From NCBI GenBank assembly GCA_964592645.1, contig CAZQFV010000007.1:1-64000 (forward strand): a stretch of 64,000 nt of DNA. Reading direction: 5' to 3'. A program made the position numbers and the translations under genes. The stretch's first letter is position 1, and every line of letters starts with the position of its first letter. This document shows, piece after piece, positions 1 through 8,329 of the stretch. The DNA comes from CAZQFV01 sp964592645. Its GTDB lineage: Bacteria > Chloroflexota > Chloroflexia > DTKN01. Under the pieces are notes generated by a model. That model ran no database searches, was not told where the DNA came from, and saw only the letters and a program-made list of their open reading frames with translations.

Positions 1-52
1 TTCGCTTGTGCCTGGATTACCTTTCGGGCCGCCGAGGTTTTCGGATAGGCTC

Positions 53-1243
53 TTACTGCCCCGGTCCCTTGACCCACTGACCATTCTCCACCTGCATGAA
101 GACGATGTTGGCCGCGGCGCATTCGCCGGTGGCCGAGCAGGTGAGCGTACCCGTCAGCCCGGTGTAGTTGGCCGTGGCGCGGACCGTCTGGGCCAGGGCC
201 TGCCGCGGGATGATCAGGCTGCTGCCGCTCTTGACGGCGACCTTGTCCAGGGCGTTCAGGATGAGCGTGGCCGCGTCGTAGCCGTGCGGACTAAAGGGGC
301 TCAGCTCGCCCTGCTCCTGGCCGTAAGCGGCCTTGTAGTCCGTGCGGAACTTGGTGAAGGCGTCCGACTCCGGGATGGGCACGTAGGTGGAGAAGGTGCC
401 CTCGGCCGCGGCGCCGGCCAGGTTCAGGTAGTTCGCGCCGTAGGTGCCGTCGTCGCCGAAGAACTTGACGTCCTTCATGCCGGCCCCGGCCATCTGCGTG
501 ACCAGCACGGCGGCGTCCGCATCGTAGCCGCCGTAGTAGATCAGCTCGGGGCCCAGGGCCGCCACCTTGGCCAGGGGGGCGCTGTAGTCGGTCTCGCCCG
601 GGGTGATCGGCTCGACGCCCAGCACCTCGCCGCCCAGCGCCTTGAACGCGTTGGCGGTGATCTCGGCCAGTCCCTGTCCGTAGGCGCCGCCGTCGTGCAT
701 CACGGCGATCTTGCGCACGCCCAGGACGTTGTAGATGTACTTGGAGGCAAAATCGCCCTGCATGCCGTCGTGGAAGCAGACGCGGTTAAAGACCGGGGAG
801 CCGAGCTGGGTCAGGGGCGGGTTGGTGGCCGAGGGCGAGACCATGACGATGCCGGCCTCGCCGTAGATGGGGATAGCCGCCTCGGTCGACCCGGAGAAGG
901 TGTGGCCGACGATGCCCACGATGCGCGGGTCGGCGGCCAGCTTGTTGGCCACGGCCGCCCCCTGCGTGGGGTCACCCTGGGTGTCCTCGACCGCCAGCTC
1001 GATGTCAAAGCCCTGCACCTGGGGGTGGGACCTGAGCGCCAGCTCGACACCGCGGGAGATGTCGATGCCAAAGGCCGAGTAGTCGCCGGTCATCGGGCCG
1101 ACGTAGGCCAGCTTCAACTTCTGACCGGCATCGATGGTGACACAACCCCAAGCATCGGTGCAGGTGTAGGGCTGCGGCCCACACTGCGCCAGGGCCAGCC
1201 CCAGGATCACCAGGATCAGCAGCAAACCGACTCGCTTTGTCAT
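53..1243 (-). CDS. Branched-chain amino acid-type ABC transporter substrate-binding lipoprotein
   Basis: 396 aa. The N-terminus is a hydrophobic signal (residues 4-19) ending at Cys21; the lipobox LALAQC has an unusual Gln at -1, so lipidation is likely but not certain. The mature part is a type I periplasmic-binding fold of the LivK/Leu-Ile-Val-binding family: it starts with KLAYVGPMTGDYSAFG and continues with GIVGHTFSGSTEAAIP and YYGGYDADAAVLV segments typical of these proteins. It should capture an amino acid or small amide outside the membrane and hand it to LivHMGF-type permeases, which are not in this window and may lie beyond position 1. The start is backed by a purine-rich site (gaggagaagaag) just upstream. 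It is expressed from a minus-strand promoter with a leader of about 400 nt. The ligand cannot be read from the sequence. Confidence 0.93.
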   Translation of the reverse strand: MTKRVGLLLILVILGLALAQCGPQPYTCTDAWGCVTIDAGQKLKLAYVGPMTGDYSAFGIDISRGVELALRSHPQVQGFDIELAVEDTQGDPTQGAAVANKLAADPRIVGIVGHTFSGSTEAAIPIYGEAGIVMVSPSATNPPLTQLGSPVFNRVCFHDGMQGDFASKYIYNVLGVRKIAVMHDGGAYGQGLAEITANAFKALGGEVLGVEPITPGETDYSAPLAKVAALGPELIYYGGYDADAAVLVTQMAGAGMKDVKFFGDDGTYGANYLNLAGAAAEGTFSTYVPIPESDAFTKFRTDYKAAYGQEQGELSPFSPHGYDAATLILNALDKVAVKSGSSLIIPRQALAQTVRATANYTGLTGTLTCSATGECAAANIVFMQVENGQWVKGPGQ

Positions 1244-1652
1244 ATCTTCTTCTCCTCGCTTGTTCGCTGAAATGTCTGCCCAGGAGCGTTGCCGTCGGTG
1301 GACGGCTCACCATGGGCAAGGGAAGGGAAGGCGCCGATTGCCGACCTGCGCCGGCCCTCGTCCGACTGCCTGGGCCGGCCTTCCGGCGGTCGCGGGGCGG
1401 CCATCCCCGGCGCGTGAGCCGCGTGGCTCTGCCGCAGGTCGCTGGAGCTACTGACATCTGCCTGGCCCAACCACCCCCTTTCGCGGGAGTCACTTGGGAT
1501 GGCTTCTTCGCCCGGGTCCGCAGTCCTCGCTGACTGCGCTTGTTTTTGAAAAGGTTCAGAGGTATTTGGCAGCGCTCTGGCAAGCGTATCAGGCCGGCCC
1601 ATCAAGGTTGGGATGCCCTTGGCGTTAGGGCCCATTACAACGATGGTGTAAT
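1244..1652 (-). other. Long structured 5' leader of the solute-binding gene (no gene seen)
   Basis: About 400 nt of transcribed leader without a convincing reading frame. Several hairpins can be drawn: CGCAGTC/GACTGCG at 1519-1538 with a 6-nt loop; CCCAA/TTGGG enclosing ACTCCC/GGGGGT within about 1468-1500; and GAGCC/GGCTC near 1427-1440. I do not recognise it as any known riboswitch. It could be a regulatory leader or simply GC-rich spacer. Confidence 0.3.
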
Positions 1653-1655
1653 GGG
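1631..1655. promoter_or_regulatory. Operator-like inverted repeat at the transcription start of the solute-binding gene
   Basis: Perfect 9-bp arms CCCATTACA (1631-1639) and TGTAATGGG (1647-1655) separated by 7 nt. The repeat begins just downstream of the minus-strand -10 box (1659-1664), so it overlaps the expected start of transcription of the gene at 53-1243. That position suits a repressor site. No regulator gene is adjacent. Confidence 0.5.
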
Positions 1656-1658
1656 GAT

Positions 1659-1687
1659 ATTCTAACATGTCCGAAAATCTTTGTCAA
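1659..1687 (-). promoter_or_regulatory. Sigma-70-type promoter for the solute-binding lipoprotein gene
   Basis: On the minus strand TTGACA (1687-1682), a 17-bp spacer and TAGAAT (1664-1659). It points toward the gene starting at 1243. The -35 box lies back to back on the same bases as the -35 box of the plus-strand promoter at 1681-1709. Confidence 0.65.
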
Positions 1688-1709
1688 TATTGCGGAAGCA
1701 TGGTATAAT
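1681..1709 (+). promoter_or_regulatory. Sigma-70-type promoter for the PKD-domain protein gene
   Basis: TTGTCA (1681-1686), 17-bp spacer, TATAAT (1704-1709), about 45 bp upstream of the start codon at 1754. It shares its -35 bases with the divergent promoter at 1659-1687. Confidence 0.7.
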
Positions 1710-1753
1710 GGCTCAAGGCAACCTGGTCAGGGAGACGACAAGGAGGTACGACG

Positions 1754-3037
1754 ATGAACGGTCCACGACGGATTGGCCGGCGGCTGCTGCTGGCACTGTG
1801 GCCCATCCTGCTCACCCTGGCCCTCATACTCCCCCTGGGGGTCGGCGCCAGCGGCGAGCTGGTGATCAAGGAGTACATCTCCAAGGATGTCGTCCAGGTG
1901 GGCGAGGTAGTCACCTTTGGCTACGGCGAGCCCCCCGTGGCCGGCATGATCGTGCGCTGGAACTTTGGCGACGGCAGCCCCGAGCAGACCGGTTGGCCGG
2001 TGACCCACACCTACACCAAGGCCGGCACCTACACCATCACCGCCGTCGTCACCTACCCGAGCACGGGGACCACGGCCCAGGCCACCCCGGCCACGATCCG
2101 GGTAGTGGCTACCGGCAACAAGCCCCCGACGGCGCGGGCTCAGGTGGAACCGCGGCAGACGCTGGCCGGCCTGCCCATCTCCTTCGACGCCTCCGCCTCC
2201 AGCGACCCCGACGGCCAGATTATCCGCTACCTGTGGAACTTTGGCGACGGCACGTCGTCGGCCAAGGCTCAGGATGAGCACGCCTACAGCCGGCCGGGCA
2301 CCTACAGCGTCATCCTCACCGTCACCGACAACGGCGAGATGGACGCCACGAGCATCGTCAGCGTCACCGTCGGCGCCCTGCCCGATTCGATCATCTCCGG
2401 CATCAACCGCGCCATCCTGCCCCCGGCAGGCATCTCGCGGCCCTTTGCCCCTATGGTGCTGGTGGATATGGGCGTGTGGGAGACCGAGCGCTTCCCCTAC
2501 CGCGTGTACGAGTACCCCGTCGACCTGCCCTTCACCTGGGTGGCCACGACCAACCAGCCCTGGCTGCTCGTGGAGCCGGCCGAGGCCACGCGCACCGCTA
2601 CCGAGACGATGGCCGTGATGAGCGAACGCATCTCGGTCAAGAGCACCAGCCTCCTGCCGCGCGCCCACACCAGTTGGGGCACCGTCACCCTGGTGATCAA
2701 CGGCCGGATCGTCGAGATGCCCACGGCCGTCACCGTGCGCGGACCGGACCGCGACATCTCGTCCGACGTTTGGTCCCTGTACGAGGAGGTCCTGGCCCAC
2801 CTCACCGACCGCAACCGGCGCAGCGCCATGGTCTATACGGCGAACTACCCCAACGGGGCCGACTTTGCCCTGGGCCTGATCACGGAGTATGTCCTGGAGG
2901 ACGGCTACAAAGGGCAAATCACCCGCCAGGATTTTGTGATCAAGGTCTCGGAACTGCTGGTGAACGCGGACGAGAACGGCGACGGCGTCGTTGGCTTTAC
3001 CGACATCGACCGTGGCCTGGGGATCAAGGCCAAGTAG
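1754..3037 (+). CDS. Secreted protein with two PKD domains and a C-terminal calcium-loop (dockerin-like) motif
   Basis: 427 aa. A signal peptide covers about residues 1-32 (RRIGRRLLLALWPILL then an Ala-Ser-Gly cleavage region). Two PKD-type beta-sandwich domains follow, about 36-118 and 125-210, each with the family core: WNFGDGSPE with HTYTKAGTYTITAVV, and LWNFGDGTSSA with HAYSRPGTYSVILTV. The central 200 residues are not recognised. Near residue 406 there is a calcium-binding loop, DENGDGVVGFTDID, of the type used by dockerins and EF hands. There is no membrane anchor, so a secreted or wall-associated adhesion or scaffold role is inferred. A strong ribosome site (aaggagg) precedes the ATG. 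The next gene starts 29 bp downstream and is probably co-transcribed. Confidence 0.85.
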   Translation: MNGPRRIGRRLLLALWPILLTLALILPLGVGASGELVIKEYISKDVVQVGEVVTFGYGEPPVAGMIVRWNFGDGSPEQTGWPVTHTYTKAGTYTITAVVTYPSTGTTAQATPATIRVVATGNKPPTARAQVEPRQTLAGLPISFDASASSDPDGQIIRYLWNFGDGTSSAKAQDEHAYSRPGTYSVILTVTDNGEMDATSIVSVTVGALPDSIISGINRAILPPAGISRPFAPMVLVDMGVWETERFPYRVYEYPVDLPFTWVATTNQPWLLVEPAEATRTATETMAVMSERISVKSTSLLPRAHTSWGTVTLVINGRIVEMPTAVTVRGPDRDISSDVWSLYEEVLAHLTDRNRRSAMVYTANYPNGADFALGLITEYVLEDGYKGQITRQDFVIKVSELLVNADENGDGVVGFTDIDRGLGIKAK

Positions 3038-3066
3038 CGACCTTGTGGACAACGAGGAGGAGACCG

Positions 3067-3480
3067 ATGCGCAGGATTGTGAGCGGACTGTTGCTGATCG
3101 CGGCGCTGGCGGCGATGCTGGCGGCCTGTGGGCCGGAACCCGCGGCCGCCGATCCCAAGGCGGCGGCGGATGCCTATCTGAAGTATATGAGCGAGCGCAA
3201 CTACGCCGAGGCCTACAAGCTGCTCAGCGCGGATACCCAGGCGACGGTGACGGCCGGCGACTTTCAGAAGATGGTCGAGGATGCCTGGCAGAGCGCCGGG
3301 ATCACCGCCTTCCAGGTGAAGGAAGTCCGGGAAGCGATCCTCTCCGAGAGCGGATACCGGGCCTCCGTCCCCTACCAGGCCACGCTGACCACGGCGGCCG
3401 GTTCCACCGATGTCTACAACGCCCTCAGCCTGGTCCTGCAGAACAATCAGTGGCGGGTGATCTGGCCGCCGGCCCGGTAG
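3067..3480 (+). CDS. Small lipoprotein with an NTF2-like (DUF4878-type) domain
   Basis: 137 aa. A lipoprotein signal with lipobox LAAC (Cys about residue 20) is followed by a compact alpha+beta domain: AAADAYLKYMSERNYAEAYKLL and, at the end, NNQWRVIWPPAR. This resembles the NTF2-like folds found in small bacterial lipoproteins and at the N-terminus of MecA-type penicillin-binding proteins. The start ATG at 3067 has a good ribosome site (gaggagg). A longer frame open from 2476 has no support. It probably forms an operon with the PKD gene. Function unknown; such domains often bind cell-wall or small ligands. Confidence 0.82.
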   Translation: MRRIVSGLLLIAALAAMLAACGPEPAAADPKAAADAYLKYMSERNYAEAYKLLSADTQATVTAGDFQKMVEDAWQSAGITAFQVKEVREAILSESGYRASVPYQATLTTAAGSTDVYNALSLVLQNNQWRVIWPPAR

Positions 3481-3497
3481 GATAGCACCGCAAGACC

Positions 3498-3576
3498 ACC
3501 GCCGAGAACGCCGAGGCCGCGGAGAGAGTCGGGTTTCACAGGAAAGGAACTCGGCGCTCTCTGCGCTCTTGGCGGT
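3498..3576. repeat. 79-bp imperfect inverted repeat (dispersed intergenic repeat type)
   Basis: The left arm (3498-3529) begins ACCGCCGAGAACGC and the right arm (3549-3576) ends GCGCTCTTGGCGGT; the arms are imperfect inverse copies and can fold into a long stem. Elements built from repeated CGC-GAG units like this occur dispersed between genes in many bacterial genomes. It fills most of the gap before the deacetylase gene and could act as a terminator or be a non-autonomous mobile repeat. Confidence 0.5.
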
Positions 3577-3656
3577 AAGTTGGGCAGTTCTCCTGACAAT
3601 CCCCAGAGTTGGATTGGCAGCGTACCGGTGGCCTGACCGACCCCTGGAGCTTCCGC

Positions 3657-5429
3657 ATGGCGCGGTCCCTCGTCCGGCGTATCCTGCTGATCGCCATCGT
3701 GGCCATCCTCCTGACCCTGGCCGGCCTGGCCGCCTGGCGGCTGTACCGACGGCCGACGCTGCCCCCGCTCTACGCCCGGGGCAACCTGCTGCCCAACCCC
3801 GGATTCCAGGACGACCGCGACGGCGACGGCCACCCCGACGGCTGGGAGGTTGGCCCGGCGGCCGAGCTGGCCGACTGGACGATCACCCCGCAGCCAGGCG
3901 GGCACTCCCTGCGGCTGACCGGCACCTCCTCCTATCTCCGCAGCGCCCCGCTGCTGGGCTGGCCGGGGAAAAGCTACCAGCTCTCGCTCTACGCCCTGGC
4001 CGACGCCGCCGACCCCGCCCGCCTGCAGGCCGTTTTCCTCTGGGAAGATACCCGCCGGGAGGTGCTCCTGCGTCAGGAGGGGGCCTGGCAGGCCGTGCCG
4101 GCGCGGCAATGGCGGCTGCTGACCTGGACGGCAGAGGCCCCCACCGGCGCGGCCGGCCTGTCTATCCTCCTGCGGCCGGCCGGCGACGCTCCCCTCTACC
4201 TGGACGACCTGCGCCTGGCCGAAAGCGGCGTGCGCCTGGAGCCTTTCCCCGACTATCACCGCGCCGCCCTGGCCATCACCCTGGACTGGGAAACGGCCAT
4301 GGGCGGACTGATCCACTCGCGCAGCGGCGACGGCTACGACCCGGCCACGGCCGAGCAGCGCGGCCTGGCCATGCGCCGGGGGACGGAGAATCTCCTGGCC
4401 CTCTTTTCGCACTATGGGGTCCGCGCCACCTGGTATGCCTCCGGCTACAGCCTCTTGCCCGGCAACAGCGCGCGCCGGACCTTTTCCGGCGACCCCACCT
4501 ACGCCTGGGCCTCGGCCGCCAACGGCTGGCCCGACGACCGCTGGGTGACCACCCCCTGGTTCGCCGACGATCCCTACGGCACGGCGCAGAGCCATCCGGC
4601 CTGGTACATGGGCGACCTGGTCCAGCGGCTGCGCGCCGCCGGCCAGGATGTGCAGAGCCATACCTTTGGGCACCTCTACCTGGGGTACGCGACGCCGACG
4701 GAGCTGCGCGCCGACCTGCAGCAATGGAACAGCGCGGCCGATGAGGCCGGCCTACCGCGGGCCCGCACCCTGGCCTTTCCATGGGGTGCCAGCCTGGGGA
4801 TGGGCGACGCCAACTGGGCCACGCTGCAGGACCTCGGCTATATCGCCGTCACCCGTACCTATCACGAACCGCAGGGCCGCTCGCAGTACTGGATCTTGCC
4901 GCCCGACGACCTCTTTCACATGCGCACGGTCCCCGGCTATCCCGGCCTGTGGGCCTTTCCCGATCACTACTTCCCCGGCCGCAGCAGCGACGTGGCCTGG
5001 GCGAAGGCGGCGATAGACCGGGTGCTCGCCGAACGGGGCGTCACCAGCCTGTGGGCGCACAGCGAAGAGGCCGTTTCCCCGGAGCAGATGGCCGCCTGGG
5101 AGGCCGTCCTGGCCTATGCCGCCGGCCGGCGCGACGCGGGACTGTGGATCGCTCCCCTGACCGAGATCGTCGCCTACCGCAACGCCCTGGCCCATGTCCA
5201 GGTGACCGCCGAGCGCAGCGCCGGCCGCTGGCGCGTCACGGTGCGCAACAGCGGCGACCAGGCCGTGGCCGGCCTGACCCTGACCCTGCCAGGCCCCGTG
5301 CGCTCCGCCGAGCTCGGCGGGGCACCCTACGCCGACTTTATCCAGGACCAACTGCGCCTGCCCCCCCTGGCCCCCGGCCGGCGCTTCTCGCTCGAGGTGG
5401 TCCTGGCCGGCTGGGAGGAAGGAAAGTGA
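3657..5429 (+). CDS. Membrane-anchored polysaccharide deacetylase (NodB domain) with a carbohydrate-binding-like region
   Basis: 590 aa from the ATG at 3657; an upstream ATG at 3609 would add 16 residues. One N-terminal membrane helix (about 5-27) anchors it outside the cell. Residues about 45-190 look like a beta-sandwich sugar-binding module (NLLPNPGFQDDRDGDGHPDG with a later LYLDDLRLAES strand). The NodB deacetylase part begins at AALAITLDWE, where Asp stands in the catalytic or metal position, and has the metal His pair in QSHTFGHLYLG and the AFPWGASLGMGD stretch. It should remove N- or O-acetyl groups from a surface glycan. Its stop overlaps the GTG start of the next gene (a large membrane glycosyltransferase-like protein), which argues for a shared role in an exopolysaccharide or wall glycan. 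Confidence 0.85.
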   Translation: MARSLVRRILLIAIVAILLTLAGLAAWRLYRRPTLPPLYARGNLLPNPGFQDDRDGDGHPDGWEVGPAAELADWTITPQPGGHSLRLTGTSSYLRSAPLLGWPGKSYQLSLYALADAADPARLQAVFLWEDTRREVLLRQEGAWQAVPARQWRLLTWTAEAPTGAAGLSILLRPAGDAPLYLDDLRLAESGVRLEPFPDYHRAALAITLDWETAMGGLIHSRSGDGYDPATAEQRGLAMRRGTENLLALFSHYGVRATWYASGYSLLPGNSARRTFSGDPTYAWASAANGWPDDRWVTTPWFADDPYGTAQSHPAWYMGDLVQRLRAAGQDVQSHTFGHLYLGYATPTELRADLQQWNSAADEAGLPRARTLAFPWGASLGMGDANWATLQDLGYIAVTRTYHEPQGRSQYWILPPDDLFHMRTVPGYPGLWAFPDHYFPGRSSDVAWAKAAIDRVLAERGVTSLWAHSEEAVSPEQMAAWEAVLAYAAGRRDAGLWIAPLTEIVAYRNALAHVQVTAERSAGRWRVTVRNSGDQAVAGLTLTLPGPVRSAELGGAPYADFIQDQLRLPPLAPGRRFSLEVVLAGWEEGK

Positions 5430-8275
5430 GCCTGCTCCTGGCCGTTGTCGGCATTCCCCTGGCGTTCGCCCTGCCAGGACTGGCGACGCTGCTGGCGCTG
5501 GCGCCGCGGCGGGCGCTGGACTGGCTGGAGCGGACCTACCTGATCCTGGCCCTCAGCCTGGTGCTCGGCGGCTGGGTCGGCCTGGTGTTGGCGCAGTTGG
5601 GCATCTTTTCGGCCGGCCTGTTGCTGGCGATCCTGGCGCTGTACTGTCTGGGGATGGGGCTGGTGGCCTGGCGGAAGGGGTGCTTGCCAGTCGGGGCGCG
5701 GCCTTTGCGCGTTTGGGTTAGGGCCGCCCTCCCCCCCGAACGCCGAGAAAAGCTTGCCCTGGGGCCCTGGATCAGGGCAAATGCCGCATCCTTACTTTTC
5801 CTGGCCATCAGCGCCGCCTTCGCTTTTCTAGCCTTTCGTCCGTTCGAGTTGATCCTGGGGCCGCGCGACGCCGCCGTCTACCCGGCCACGGCGGCGCAGA
5901 TCGCCCGGCACGGCGGCATCCGCATCGTCGACGAGATCGTGCCCACCCTGTTCCAGGCGACGGCAGAGGAGACCCACGGCACCTTTGTCCAGTTCTTTGG
6001 CGTCCAGCACCCGGGGCGTTTCTACTACCACTATCAGCGCATGCCCGGCTTCTTCCTGGCCGACACCGAGGAGGGGGTCTGGATCCCGCAGTTCCTACCG
6101 TCCACCGACGGGCGCATCGTCGTGCCGCAGTTCTACCACCTCTACCCGACCTGGCTGGCGATCGCCTTCAGTCTGGTGGGGCTCCAGGCCGGCCTACAGA
6201 TGACCCCCTACCTCTCCTTCCTCGGCGGGGTCGGTGTCTACCTGTTGGCCCGCCGGCTGCTGGGGACGCGCGCCGCGCTGCTGGCCTACCTCTTCCTGGG
6301 CCTGCAGGCGCTGCAGGTGTGGTTCGCCCGCTACTCCACGGCGGAGGGAGCCACCCAGTTCCTGATCTTCCTGGGCCTGTACGGGCTGGCCCGCCTGGAC
6401 GAGGGCGACGCCTCGCGCGCCGATCCGTTCTGGGGTCTGCTGGCCGGCGTGGCCATCGGCATGGTCGGACTGGTGCGGGTCGAGTTCTTCTTCCCCTGGC
6501 TGCTGCTCTTGCCCTACCTGGCCTACCGCTTCGTCTCCCGCAGCTTCCGGCGGGGACACCGCTGTATGCTGCTCGGCGGCGGACTCCTGGCCCTGCACAC
6601 GCTGGCGCAGTTCATCACCCACACCCGCGGCTACACCATCGGCATCTACTACCACCGCATCCAGGACTGGGCCACCCTCTCCTGGCTGGTCCAGCCCTTC
6701 CTGACGCCGACGCTGCGCGTCTATTTCGGCGAATCGGACACCCCGCGCACGCCGGTGCTGCAGCAGCCCTGGCGGCTGGCGGCGGAGCTGGGCGTGGTGG
6801 CCCTGGTCATGGCCGTGCTGGTCGTCTTGCGTTATTCGCCGCGGCCGGCGGCGCGCCTCGGGGCCTGGTTTTCGCGGCACCGGCGGCCGCTGCTGGCCGT
6901 GGCGGCCCTCCTCTTCCTGCTGGCCTTTGCCTACCTCTACTTGGTCCGGCCGGGGATCCTCACCCTCGACGTTCTGCGGCATCCGCTGCAGAACTGGCTG
7001 AAGCTGCAGGGCTATATCGGCGCGCCGGTGCCCGAGGGGCGCGCGGCCAACCTGGTGCGGGTGGGCTGGTACTTTTCGCCGCTGGGGATGTTGTTGGCCG
7101 CCGTGGGCATCGCCGGGCTGATCCGGCGGGAGTCCTCGCGGCGCTCCTGGTTCCTGATCGTGCTGGGGCTCTTCTACCTGGTCTTGTTCAACTACGAGAC
7201 GTTCGGCGAGCCCCACCACATCTATATCATGCGCCGCTACGTCCCGGTGGTGGTGCCCTTTTTCTGTATCGCCATGGCCTACGCGCTGGAGTGGCTGGGA
7301 GGGCTTGCCGTCCACAGCGGGCCGCGCTGGCTCGCCCAGGCCCGGCGCGGGGCCGCCCTGGCGCTGGCGCTGGCGATGGGGGGCTACCTGGTCTACACCG
7401 GACTGCCCTTTGCCCTGCACAACGAGTACCGCGGGGCGCTGGAGCAGGTGGGCGGACTGGCAGAGCGCTTCGGGCCGGACGATGTCATCCTGCTCATCGA
7501 CGACGCCCGCGACGCCCCTTTCACCATCGCCACGCCGCTGCGCTTTATCTTCGACCGCCACGCCCTGGTGGTGATGCCGCCGGGGCAGGAGGCCGACACG
7601 GCCCGGATCGAGGCCCAGGTTCGACGCTGGTGGGGGGAGGGGCGGCGGGTCTACCTGCTGGTCGGCAACGACGGCGGCCGGCTCTACCTGCCGCACATGC
7701 GCCTGCGCTGGCTGGACAGGTTCGTGCTGACGGTGGAAGAGTTCGAGGCGCTGACGGCCCAGAAGCCGCACAACGCCTACGCCCTGAACCAGCCGTTTGG
7801 CATCTATGCCGTCGAACCGTGGGCGGGTCCGGGCAGCCCACTGGGCAGCCTGCCGCTACAGGTAGACGTGGGCGGCGGCGGCTATCTCTACCAGGTCGGC
7901 GGCTTCTACCAGGACGAGACGGCGGCCGACGGCACGAGCTACTGCTGGACCAAGGGGGAGGGTCTGCTGCGCCTGCCATGGGCGGAAGGCACGCTGACGC
8001 TCACCCTGCAGTTGGCCGGAGGACAGCGGCCGGCCGCCCTGGGGCCGGCGCGGGTCAAGCTGCTGGCGGGAGAGAAGACCCTGGCGTCCTGGGACCTCTC
8101 CGCCGGGTTCCGCCCCTATTCCGTCGTCCTGCCGGCCGGCGCCGTCCCGGTGGACACGGAAGGGAACGCCCTGCTGCGCCTCGTCTCCCCGACCTGGAAA
8201 CAGGCCGACTACGGGCTAGGAAGCGATGTCCGCCCGTTGGGGGTGCAGGTCGATTGGGTGAGTGTGAAGCCCTAG
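5426..8275 (+). CDS. Large multi-spanning glycosyltransferase-like membrane protein
   Basis: 949 aa from a GTG at 5426. The GTG overlaps the preceding stop by four bases (GTGA) behind gggaggaagga, so it is translationally coupled; a frame open much further upstream only shadows the deacetylase gene. About 12-14 hydrophobic segments fill residues 1-680. A large extracytoplasmic loop near residues 145-230 contains GPRDAAVYPATAAQIA, reminiscent of the loop of ArnT/PMT-type (GT-C fold) transferases that use polyprenyl-phosphate sugars. The last 270 residues are soluble and contain a beta-rich domain. Pfam-level assignment is inference; no GT-C catalytic Asp pair was proven. With the deacetylase upstream it likely builds or decorates a surface glycan. 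Confidence 0.72.
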   Translation: MSLLLAVVGIPLAFALPGLATLLALAPRRALDWLERTYLILALSLVLGGWVGLVLAQLGIFSAGLLLAILALYCLGMGLVAWRKGCLPVGARPLRVWVRAALPPERREKLALGPWIRANAASLLFLAISAAFAFLAFRPFELILGPRDAAVYPATAAQIARHGGIRIVDEIVPTLFQATAEETHGTFVQFFGVQHPGRFYYHYQRMPGFFLADTEEGVWIPQFLPSTDGRIVVPQFYHLYPTWLAIAFSLVGLQAGLQMTPYLSFLGGVGVYLLARRLLGTRAALLAYLFLGLQALQVWFARYSTAEGATQFLIFLGLYGLARLDEGDASRADPFWGLLAGVAIGMVGLVRVEFFFPWLLLLPYLAYRFVSRSFRRGHRCMLLGGGLLALHTLAQFITHTRGYTIGIYYHRIQDWATLSWLVQPFLTPTLRVYFGESDTPRTPVLQQPWRLAAELGVVALVMAVLVVLRYSPRPAARLGAWFSRHRRPLLAVAALLFLLAFAYLYLVRPGILTLDVLRHPLQNWLKLQGYIGAPVPEGRAANLVRVGWYFSPLGMLLAAVGIAGLIRRESSRRSWFLIVLGLFYLVLFNYETFGEPHHIYIMRRYVPVVVPFFCIAMAYALEWLGGLAVHSGPRWLAQARRGAALALALAMGGYLVYTGLPFALHNEYRGALEQVGGLAERFGPDDVILLIDDARDAPFTIATPLRFIFDRHALVVMPPGQEADTARIEAQVRRWWGEGRRVYLLVGNDGGRLYLPHMRLRWLDRFVLTVEEFEALTAQKPHNAYALNQPFGIYAVEPWAGPGSPLGSLPLQVDVGGGGYLYQVGGFYQDETAADGTSYCWTKGEGLLRLPWAEGTLTLTLQLAGGQRPAALGPARVKLLAGEKTLASWDLSAGFRPYSVVLPAGAVPVDTEGNALLRLVSPTWKQADYGLGSDVRPLGVQVDWVSVKP

Positions 8276-8329
8276 AAGACGCTGAACAGCTACCGCCGTG
8301 GTTCGACACTCTTCTCGGTTCCTTGGTGG

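Noticed and set aside
4781..5425. Extension of the membrane glycosyltransferase-like gene upstream of 5426
   Set aside because: The stretch is a shadow of the deacetylase gene; a GTG with a ribosome site and a four-base overlap gives a natural start at 5426.
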